Source: DALYDK01 sp964415715 (GTDB lineage Bacteria; Patescibacteriota; Saccharimonadia; Saccharimonadales; CAIOMD01). Taken from it: a stretch of DNA of 13,885 bases. Within the stretch, counting starts at the first letter, position 1; each line of letters opens with the position of its first letter. Of this stretch, positions 7,461-13,126 are shown one piece after another. Under the pieces are notes generated by a model. The model was given only the letters and a program-made list of their open reading frames with translations. It was not told the DNA's origin and did no database searches. The stretch is taken from the NCBI GenBank assembly GCA_964415715.1, contig CAYQBK010000057.1, positions 1-13,885 of the forward strand. Reading direction: 5' to 3'. The position numbers and the translations under genes were made by a program.

Positions 7461-7597
7461 TGCAAGACCGTAGTCCTGGTACGACTTTAGTCGCCAAGAC
7501 GAGGTGGGGGCGAAAATCGATTTGCCAGATCCTGGCAAGTAGAATTGTGCCAGACACGCTAGCCTTAGGAGCTAGTGCCGCAAGGCGTGAAGGTGAG

Positions 7598-7614
7598 AAA
7601 TGCCAGTGGCATTT
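7598..7614 (+). repeat. Hairpin unit B (AAATGCC-AGT-GGCATTT)
   Basis: A perfect 7-bp stem with the same AGT loop in the second insert. Compared with unit A several stem pairs differ on both sides so that pairing is kept, which points to selection on the fold. Confidence 0.7.
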
Positions 7615-7722
7615 CGCAAGGCAATCTACTCTTCAAAACTTGTTTTGAAAGATGTAGTTGCGGGGTCGCGGAACGTGACCAAGTCCTTTTAAATAATAAG
7701 AACCTTTAAGTGGTTCAGGTAT

Positions 7723-7807
7723 GCGCGAGTGGTGGAATTGGTAGACACGCTAGCCTTAGGAGCTAGTGCCGCAAGGCGTGAAGGTTCAAGTCCTTTCTCG
7801 CGTACCA
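7723..7807 (+). tRNA. tRNA-Leu (anticodon UAG), CCA encoded
   Basis: The cloverleaf is complete. The acceptor GCGCGAG pairs with CTCGCGT (terminal G-U), the D arm is GTG/CAC with GGT in the loop, and the anticodon stem CTAGC/GCTAG encloses CTTAGGA with anticodon TAG, which reads CUA-type Leu codons. The long variable arm TGCC-GCAA-GGCG is of class II type. The T arm is GAAGG-TTCAAGT-CCTTT, the discriminator is A and CCA is encoded (7805-7807). It directly precedes the accessory operon and follows an interrupted copy of itself, as expected of a recombination or integration site. Confidence 0.95.
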
Positions 7808-7814
7808 TACAAAA

Positions 7815-7850
7815 TTGACTTAGTGTACAAGATAATGTATACTAAGTTCA
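7815..7850 (+). promoter_or_regulatory. Promoter inside an inverted repeat (probable operator), leaderless
   Basis: TTGACT (7815-7820), a 17-base spacer and TATACT (7838-7843) form a near-consensus promoter. The -10 ends 7 nt before the A of ATG 7850. The inverted repeat ACTTAGTGTAC (7818-7828) / GTATACTAAGT (7837-7847) has 11-bp arms with one mismatch and an 8-bp spacer, and covers both promoter boxes. Because the mRNA should begin at the ATG, the repeat is not transcribed from this promoter and is best read as a binding site for a dimeric repressor. No regulator gene is adjacent. Confidence 0.65.
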
Positions 7851-8620
7851 TGATAGAACGTATTGAGAATGTGGGCTATGTAGTCTACGGAAAAACACTT
7901 GGTGAAACATGGCTTCAGATGGTTGAAACTATTCTGAAAAATGGAAATTTTGAGCTAGATGAAAATCGTGGTCGTTTTGCAGTTCGCAACCTGCGGTTTG
8001 CATCTGAAACTACTACTGTAAATGATGAATTGATTGCGAAATATGGTGACCAGGATAAAATCAATGCTATGAAAAAGGTAGTGTTCGAGTCTGATGTAAT
8101 GACTGATTTTGATATCACTCCGTCATTCAGGAATGGCGCGAAAAGCTACAAGAAACGGCTCGAAGAAGGTAAAATGATCGACTTTGTGGTAAATCGTCTT
8201 GCAAAGATACCTGAATCAAAGAAAGCCGTGATGGTTTTCCCGACATATGAGGATTATGAGGCCGTAACTAACAGTCCATGGAATGACTACTTGCCGTGTA
8301 TTACGGCACTGCAATTTCGCGTCACAAAACGCAGTAATAAGGTATATCTTGACTTAACCCTCTTTATGCGTTCGTGGGACGGTTTTCAAAAAGGTGCTGG
8401 CGATATGATCGTAGTCTCGATGATTGCTAATAATATTCGCAGACTGCTCGAAGAAAGACTTGAGACATGTATCGAACCTGGACGACTTGACGGACTCGTT
8501 ACAGATGTTCACATTTACGAGAATACATTTGAGAAGGCGCAGGATGTTATATTTAATTATTTGCAAGAATTGGCACCAGTTGAGCAGCGCGTTCCTGTAC
8601 TCAATGGAGTGAATCATTGA
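7850..8620 (+). CDS. Thymidylate-synthase-superfamily protein, predicted (d)CMP-type
   Basis: The ATG at 7850 is chosen over upstream in-frame codons, which lie in the tRNA and promoter; this gives 256 residues. Thymidylate synthase landmarks are ENRGRF (about 38-43), SYKKRL (99-104), the IDFVVNRLAKIP helix, ESKKAVM in place of the usual S-R-R-A, YLPC with catalytic Cys150, RSWDGFQKGAGD (174-185) and DVHIYEN (His221, Tyr223). Two changes matter. The residue after the catalytic Cys is Ile, not the usual His. At the position of E. coli ThyA Asn177 there is Asp185; Asp there is typical of dCMP hydroxymethylases (T4 gp42) and favours cytosine over uracil. The likely role is C5 hydroxymethylation or methylation of (d)CMP using a folate donor. 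It is the first gene of a coupled operon with the QueC-like, Nudix and NDPK-like genes. An ordinary ThyA is unlikely; a non-folate variant is possible. Confidence 0.82.
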   Translation: MIERIENVGYVVYGKTLGETWLQMVETILKNGNFELDENRGRFAVRNLRFASETTTVNDELIAKYGDQDKINAMKKVVFESDVMTDFDITPSFRNGAKSYKKRLEEGKMIDFVVNRLAKIPESKKAVMVFPTYEDYEAVTNSPWNDYLPCITALQFRVTKRSNKVYLDLTLFMRSWDGFQKGAGDMIVVSMIANNIRRLLEERLETCIEPGRLDGLVTDVHIYENTFEKAQDVIFNYLQELAPVEQRVPVLNGVNH

Positions 8621-9384
8621 GCGTATCTACTCCCTACGATCAGTTGCTAAAAGAAAAACGTGGCTGGATTTCAAAAATACCTGAAAGCAGAAAGGCAGTT
8701 ATGCTGATATCAGGTGGATACGATTCTATTGCTACAGCAGCTCGATTAATTGAAGATTTTGATATGCAACTTTATCCGATGTATGTGAATCGGGATTCAC
8801 GCAATCAAGAAGGTGAGATTGCTTCTATTGGATTTTTCACAAAGTACTTTCAGGAACGTTATGGGGCAGACTCATTTTATGAAGTTTTTCAGCCAAACAT
8901 AAAAGTGCCACCTGAAGAAATTAAGGATAAATTGCAAGAATATGCTAAAACTCACCGTTATCCAATGCGTGATTTTATTATGCAAATGCTTGCGACTCAG
9001 TATGCTGTTGCAATAGGAGATGATGTTCGGACAATTTGTAACGGTGTTATCTCTACTGATAGTATTGCTAATGTTGGCAATGCTAGGGTTAATACGTTAG
9101 CAATTTGCGAAATGACAAAAGAATGGGATTGGCAGATTCTCTCAATAAATGTTGATGAAAACATCACTGACGGGTCTCTTTCTAAAAAAGATGAAATTGA
9201 ATGGGCAACAAAACACGAGATACCTATGGAGCACACCATGACTTGTTGGACGCCCATCAAACATAATGAACGCCTCCTGTATCACTGCGGCGAGTGCTAT
9301 GCCTGCGAGGAGCGCAAAAAAGGGTTCAGAGATGCTAGAGTCGAAGATCCAACAAAATACTTTAATGAGTATGAAGATAAATAA
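8617..9384 (+). CDS. QueC-like PP-loop ATPase (7-cyano-7-deazaguanine synthase family)
   Basis: The 255-residue protein has a PP-loop LISGGYDSIATA (Ser32-Ser37) that binds and adenylates with ATP, and a C-terminal zinc site with Cys210, Cys224, Cys227 and Cys230 (HCGECYACEERKKGF), the hallmark of QueC. QueC turns 7-carboxy-7-deazaguanine into preQ0 with ATP and ammonia; homologues in DNA-modification and defence systems use the chemistry elsewhere. There is no queD, queE or queF in the window, so the substrate must come from another source or differ. The start is TTG at 8617, overlapping the upstream stop (TTGA). GGAG at 8606-8609 lies 7 bases before it, and the overlap predicts translational coupling. 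Length is slightly above ordinary QueC (about 220-240), with an N-terminal extension of about 25 residues. Confidence 0.85.
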   Translation: MSVSTPYDQLLKEKRGWISKIPESRKAVMLISGGYDSIATAARLIEDFDMQLYPMYVNRDSRNQEGEIASIGFFTKYFQERYGADSFYEVFQPNIKVPPEEIKDKLQEYAKTHRYPMRDFIMQMLATQYAVAIGDDVRTICNGVISTDSIANVGNARVNTLAICEMTKEWDWQILSINVDENITDGSLSKKDEIEWATKHEIPMEHTMTCWTPIKHNERLLYHCGECYACEERKKGFRDARVEDPTKYFNEYEDK

Positions 9385-9386
9385 TC

Positions 9387-9872
9387 ATGGCAGATACTGT
9401 AATTTGTAAAGATGTTTTTGGCAATGAATACGATATACCAATTGATGACCTTGATGTTCGAATCGGTGTCTACGCGGTGATTATAAAAGATAATAAAATC
9501 CTGCTCACCAGACAGTGGAACGGATACAGTATTATTGGTGGCGGCGTCGAAAAAGGCGAGACACTCGAAGAGGCATTTGTACGAGAAGTTGAAGAAGAGA
9601 CGGGATTGATCGCGACATCAGGCAAGCTTATTCATCACGCGACAACGTTTTTTAAACGGGACGAAAAGACGCCTGCACGTCAATCTTACCAGTTCTACGT
9701 CACCGCTACCGACATTAAAGGAAAGTTGCACAATAGCAATATCACCGATAGTGAGAAGACATACACAAATGATGTACCTGAATGGGTAAATCTAGACACA
9801 ATTGATAAAATTGAGTTTCGCCATAGTATTGGTCTAAAAGAAATATTGGCTGCATACAATAAGGCGAGGTGA
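9387..9872 (+). CDS. Nudix hydrolase
   Basis: The 161-residue protein contains a complete Nudix box, GX5EX7REUXEEXGU, from GGVEKGE through REVEEETGL (about residues 52-75), so it should bind Mg2+ and hydrolyse a nucleoside-diphosphate-linked substrate. The first 25 residues (MADTVICKDVFGNEYDIPID) form a short extension, followed by the typical beta strand RIGVYAVIIKDNKILLTRQW. It lies 2 bases after the QueC-like gene, with only weak Shine-Dalgarno sequence, so coupled translation is likely. In this operon it could remove an unwanted (deoxy)nucleoside triphosphate or process an intermediate of the modified nucleotide. Substrate cannot be derived from the box. A housekeeping dGTP-cleaning role is the dull alternative. 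Confidence 0.9.
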   Translation: MADTVICKDVFGNEYDIPIDDLDVRIGVYAVIIKDNKILLTRQWNGYSIIGGGVEKGETLEEAFVREVEEETGLIATSGKLIHHATTFFKRDEKTPARQSYQFYVTATDIKGKLHNSNITDSEKTYTNDVPEWVNLDTIDKIEFRHSIGLKEILAAYNKAR

Positions 9873-9873
9873 T

Positions 9874-10353
9874 ATGTCGAGGGAAGTGAGTTTTGCCTAC
9901 ATAAAGAGCGAGGGTGTTGCAACGACTTGTGAATACGATATTTACCGCGAGTTTGCTGAGCGAGATATCACGATTATTAAAGTTGAAGATATTTTCATGA
10001 GTTATATCAAGTTACGTAAACATCAGCCGATTCTTTTTGATATCAGGGGAGAACTCAATGATATTTGGAAAATTCAGGGTGCTGCGCGTCTAATTGGGAC
10101 AACAGTTCGCACTTTGCTGGTTGAGGGCAATGACGCAATCAAACAAACTTTCGACACGAAGCTATGTATTCGTCGAAAATATGCATTACCGTGTGAATTT
10201 GATCCCAAAAATGAGATTAGCTATCCAAATTATATGCACGCAGCTGACAATAGGGCACAGGTACAGCATGATATTCAAGTGTTAGTGCCGGATAATCTTG
10301 AACTTGTTCTAGGGATAAATGGTGATCATCAAATCGCTACCAATATTTGGTAA
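9874..10353 (+). CDS. Diverged nucleoside-diphosphate-kinase-like protein
   Basis: The 159-residue protein aligns by eye along the length of NDP kinase. FAYIKSEGV (residues 7-15) matches the F-x-x-I-K-P-D/E-G strand and its Lys; TVRTLLVEGNDAIK (77-90) matches the V-L-E-G-x-x-A-V block; CIRRKY (98-103) matches T-I-R-G-D-F; and NYMHAADN (119-126) matches N-x-x-H-G-S-D-S with the phosphoryl-accepting His122. The insert between 45 and 70 and the substituted P-D and G-S residues make it a divergent family member. NDP kinases move the gamma phosphate between (deoxy)nucleoside di- and triphosphates through phospho-His. AGG within GCGAGGTG serves as Shine-Dalgarno, 4 bases before the ATG, which lies 1 base beyond the Nudix stop. 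As the last gene of the operon it would finish activation of the modified nucleotide. A binding-only role is possible. Confidence 0.65.
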   Translation: MSREVSFAYIKSEGVATTCEYDIYREFAERDITIIKVEDIFMSYIKLRKHQPILFDIRGELNDIWKIQGAARLIGTTVRTLLVEGNDAIKQTFDTKLCIRRKYALPCEFDPKNEISYPNYMHAADNRAQVQHDIQVLVPDNLELVLGINGDHQIATNIW

Positions 10354-10598
10354 GCATGTCGGCTTTGCCGACAGAAAGAAATGAAACCGGGCGTGTCCAG
10401 CCTCGTTGGATCGTTGCGCGACTCAGAGTTTGACTTTTGTGCTAAGATGATTTTTAGTGAAATTGAAAAAACGTAGTTAGTCGCCAGGCTAAAAGTTAAC
10501 TGTGTGTTCGGCTTGAGCCCGTGGAATAGGTAATGGGCGGTTTTTGTATGTGTAGAATTATATAGAAGAATATATAAAAGAGGTGTAAACTAATATAA
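10354..10598. other. 245-base spacer between the cassette and prs
   Basis: It contains a 7-bp hairpin TGTCGGC-TTT-GCCGACA (10357-10373) just behind the NDPK-like gene but without a T-run. A 31-codon frame follows (ATG 10381 to TAG 10476, starting MKPGVSSLVGSLRDSEFDF) with no good ribosome site. There is also a possible promoter (TTGACT 10430-10435, 17-base spacer, weak TTTAGT) and a terminator-like hairpin at 10517-10545. A short RNA of about 85 bases or a leader controlling prs would fit, but no known family was recognised. Confidence 0.4.
10517..10545 (+). terminator. Terminator-like hairpin upstream of prs
   Basis: GCCCGT (10517-10522) pairs with ATGGGC (10533-10538) and is followed by GG and five T. 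The 10-base loop makes it modest. It could end the cassette transcript or a short RNA, or act as an attenuator for prs. Confidence 0.4.
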
Positions 10599-11579
10599 AT
10601 GGTATATCGATCAAGGGATAATTTACAGCTAATCACGGGAAATACTCACCCGGCGTTGGCTAAGGCTACAGCGAAAACACTTGGGGTTAAACTCACTCCT
10701 GTGCATTTGGGTAAATTTGCTAATGGTGAAATAAACTGCTATTTGACAGAATCTGTCCGTGGATGTGATGTATTTGTAATGCAAAGTCACATAGGTCCTG
10801 ATATACACACAGCTATCATGGAACAGTTAATCATGATAGATGCAGCCAAGAGGGCTTCGGCACATTCGATAACCGCCGTGTGTCCGTTCTTAGGCTATGC
10901 TCGGCAAGATCGCAAGGCGAGTGGCCGTGAGCCTATTACAACTAGGCTAGTTATAGATATGTTTAGCGTTGCTGGGGTGGACAGAATAATGAGTATAGAC
11001 CTGCATTCGGGTCAGTCACAAGGCTTTTTTAATGGTCCGTTTGATCACCTGATAGCCGCACCAGTGCTAGTAAAATACATAAAAGAAAACTTTATGAACG
11101 ACGAAATAACGATAGTATCACCAGATGCAGGTCGGGTTAAATCTAGCGAACGCTACGCCAATGCACTAGCTTGCCCAGTAGCAGTGATACACAAACAGCG
11201 CGTGTCGCATAAAAAAGATGGTGAATCTGAAGCCAGGCACCTAATAGGTGATATAGAGGGTCGTACCTGTATTATTATTGATGACATGATAGACACTGCC
11301 GGCACAATGTGTGCAGCGGCAAACTTGTTAAAAGAGCGTGGGGCAAAAAAGATATATGGTGTTACAACCCATGGTATATTCAGCGACCCAGCCATGGAAC
11401 GTATCGACAAGTCGGCCTTTAGTGAAATAATAGTTACCGATACTTTACCGCTAGCATCAAAAGCAAAACACAAGAAAATAAAAGTATTATCTATAGCGCC
11501 ACTGTTGGCATCTGCCATAGGCGCAGTTTATGATGGCCTAAGCGTTTCAGCCCTGTTCGACGGCCAAAATCAAATGTAA
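10599..11579 (+). CDS. prs: Ribose-phosphate pyrophosphokinase (PRPP synthetase)
   Basis: This 326-residue protein makes 5-phosphoribosyl-1-pyrophosphate from ribose-5-phosphate and ATP, feeding purine, pyrimidine, NAD and Trp/His synthesis. Visible blocks are LITGNTHPALAKATAKTLGV, the GKFANGEINC strand, FPVM-type FVMQSHIGPDIHTAIMEQL, CPFLGYARQDRKASGREPI (catalytic flexible loop region), SIDLHSGQSQGFF and the PRPP-binding loop IIIDDMIDTAGT (about residue 220). Length is close to the usual 310-320, with a short C-terminal tail (FDGQNQM). GAGGTG lies 13 bases before the ATG, a long spacing. It converges with guaA, whose stop lies 8 bases away, leaving no room for a dedicated terminator. Cytoplasmic enzyme. 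Confidence 0.96.
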   Translation: MVYRSRDNLQLITGNTHPALAKATAKTLGVKLTPVHLGKFANGEINCYLTESVRGCDVFVMQSHIGPDIHTAIMEQLIMIDAAKRASAHSITAVCPFLGYARQDRKASGREPITTRLVIDMFSVAGVDRIMSIDLHSGQSQGFFNGPFDHLIAAPVLVKYIKENFMNDEITIVSPDAGRVKSSERYANALACPVAVIHKQRVSHKKDGESEARHLIGDIEGRTCIIIDDMIDTAGTMCAAANLLKERGAKKIYGVTTHGIFSDPAMERIDKSAFSEIIVTDTLPLASKAKHKKIKVLSIAPLLASAIGAVYDGLSVSALFDGQNQM

Positions 11580-11587
11580 AGATAAAT

Positions 11588-13126
11588 CTATTCCCACTCA
11601 ATAGTGGCCGGTGGTTTGGTAGTAATCTCGTAAACCACTCTGTTGATACCAGGAACTTCACCAACAATCCGCCGTGACATTATTTCTAGTAGATCATATG
11701 GCAATCGTGCCCAATCGGCCGTCATAACATCTCGCGATGTAAATGCCTTGATAGCTGCAGCATTTTCATAGGTGCGGTGGTCGCCCATAACGCCAACTGA
11801 TTTGACAGGTAATAATACAGCAAAATATTGATATAGTGTTTTTCGTATGTCTGGTCGTTTTTCTATTTCTTCGCGAACGATAGCGTCGGCATTTTGCAGT
11901 ACTTTAACGCGTTCTTTGGTTATTTCACCAACAATACGCACAGCTAGACCAGGGCCAGGGAACGCTTGACGCTGGACTATTTCGCTTGGTAAGCCTAGGG
12001 CGTTACCAAGTTCGCGGACTTCGTCTTTGAAAAGTTCGCGCAGGGGTTCTATAAGTTTGAGGTGCATTTTTTCGGGCAAGCCACCAACATTGTGATGTGA
12101 TTTTATATTTACTGATGGGCCAATAAGTGATCGGGATGTTTCAATAACATCTGGATATAGTGTGCCTTGGACCAAAAATTTGGCATTTTTTATTTTTTTG
12201 GCTTCCTCTTCAAATATAGCTATAAATTCACCACCGATAATTTTACGCTTTTGTTCTGGGTCGGTAACGCCACGAAGCTTTTTGTAAAATCGCTCAGCAG
12301 CGTTGATACCAACAATATTTAGACCCAGATGTTTATACATATTTAGTATGTCTTGGTACTCATTTTTGCGTAGCAATCCGTTATCTACAAAAATACAAGT
12401 TTGCTGTTTACCTACTGCCCGGTCAACTATGGTAGCTGCAACCGAAGAGTCAACCCCACCAGATAGTGCACAAATAACATTGTGCGAACCAACGAGCTTT
12501 TTAATGGCAGGAACCTGGGTATCGATAAGCGAGCCAGGCTTCCACGAACGTGAAAATCCACATATATCTATAAAATTACCAAGCATTTGCATGCCGAACT
12601 GTGTTTGCTGAACTTCAACATGAAACTGCAAGCCAAATATTGGACGTATTTTGTGTTCAATGCTCGCTATCAGATCACCGCTTTTGGCAACAATATCAAA
12701 CTCCGCTGGCGCAGTGTCTATATGGTCGCCATGACTCATCCAGACTACGCTGTCGCTAAACTTTTTATCGATAATTTTGCTTTGATTTGTGACCTGAATA
12801 TTCGCTCTGCCGTATTCACGAATATCCGATGCGACAACTTTGCCACCAAAGTACTGAGCGAGTAGTTGCAAGCCATAACATACACCTAAGATAGGTATAT
12901 TTAAATCTAATAATTTTTCATCGAAACCTGGCGCATTTTTATCATAAACAGAATTTGGTCCACCAGATAGTACTATGCCTTTTGGGTTGAGTGCTTTGAT
13001 TTTAGACAAGCTTACATTATACGGCAACACAACACTGTAAACACCAGCTTCTCTGGCTGTTCGAGCAATAAACTGAGTGTACTGTGATCCGAAGTCTAAA
13101 ATAACTAGTGTTTCATCATGTTGCAT
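11588..13126 (-). CDS. guaA: GMP synthase (glutamine-hydrolysing)
   Basis: At 512 residues this has the full two-domain length. The N-terminal class I glutamine amidotransferase domain has DFGSQYTQFIAR, SGGPNSVYD, GVCYGLQLL with Cys83, and QFHVEVQQTQ with the catalytic His/Glu. The ATP-pyrophosphatase domain has ALSGGVDSSVAA (about residue 220), and the C-terminal dimerisation domain ends with the signature PGINRVVYEITTKPPATIEWE-like tail (stop follows WE). It aminates XMP to GMP. The start overlaps the guaB stop (TAATG), so translation is coupled, with a G-rich Shine-Dalgarno about 10 bases upstream. The enzyme is cytoplasmic and works directly after IMP dehydrogenase. Confidence 0.98.
   Translation of the reverse strand: MQHDETLVILDFGSQYTQFIARTAREAGVYSVVLPYNVSLSKIKALNPKGIVLSGGPNSVYDKNAPGFDEKLLDLNIPILGVCYGLQLLAQYFGGKVVASDIREYGRANIQVTNQSKIIDKKFSDSVVWMSHGDHIDTAPAEFDIVAKSGDLIASIEHKIRPIFGLQFHVEVQQTQFGMQMLGNFIDICGFSRSWKPGSLIDTQVPAIKKLVGSHNVICALSGGVDSSVAATIVDRAVGKQQTCIFVDNGLLRKNEYQDILNMYKHLGLNIVGINAAERFYKKLRGVTDPEQKRKIIGGEFIAIFEEEAKKIKNAKFLVQGTLYPDVIETSRSLIGPSVNIKSHHNVGGLPEKMHLKLIEPLRELFKDEVRELGNALGLPSEIVQRQAFPGPGLAVRIVGEITKERVKVLQNADAIVREEIEKRPDIRKTLYQYFAVLLPVKSVGVMGDHRTYENAAAIKAFTSRDVMTADWARLPYDLLEIMSRRIVGEVPGINRVVYEITTKPPATIEWE

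Larger units (their letters stand above)
7411..7690 (+). ncRNA. tRNA-Leu-derived RNA split by two related structured inserts
   Basis: Three blocks match the intact tRNA-Leu downstream: 7422-7439 (18 nt, acceptor and D arm), 7552-7594 (43 nt, D-loop end through anticodon and variable arms to the T-stem) and 7680-7689 (10 nt, T-loop/T-stem). Between them lie inserts of about 112 nt in the D-loop (7440-7551) and 85 nt in the T-loop (7595-7679). Each insert opens with TGAGAA and a 7-bp hairpin with AGT loop, then YGCAAGRC and a further long hairpin. The 5' leader GUGCAAUUCUA can pair with UAGAAUUGUGC (7540-7550; 11 bp, two G-U), closing the first insert. The 3' acceptor strand and CCA are missing. 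It may be a dead tRNA or a structured RNA built on one. Confidence 0.55.

Noticed and set aside
7409..7648. 79-codon frame across the interrupted tRNA-Leu copy
   Set aside because: It reads through tRNA sequence and RNA hairpins; no start signal, and nucleotide conservation explains it.
7440..7690. Group I or group II intron in tRNA-Leu
   Set aside because: Inserts are too short, sit outside the anticodon loop, and the R/S core or domain V motifs are not seen.
7766..7849. Longer N-terminus for the TS-like protein, starting inside the tRNA
   Set aside because: The extension is encoded by tRNA-Leu, its flank and the promoter; the ATG at 7850 fits the -10 box and the family alignment.
7815..10452. 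Direct repeats flanking the cassette (TTGACTT...AAGAT at 7815 and 10430)
   Set aside because: Only about 14 of 22 bases match and the shared part is mostly promoter-like; no copy of the tRNA 3' end was found downstream, so no attachment site can be claimed.
10381..10476. 31-codon frame MKPGVSS...
   Set aside because: It is short, has no clear ribosome site and overlaps the promoter-like element; kept only as a remark.
12303..12865. Plus-strand frames opposite guaA
   Set aside because: They are shadows of the intact guaA gene on the minus strand.
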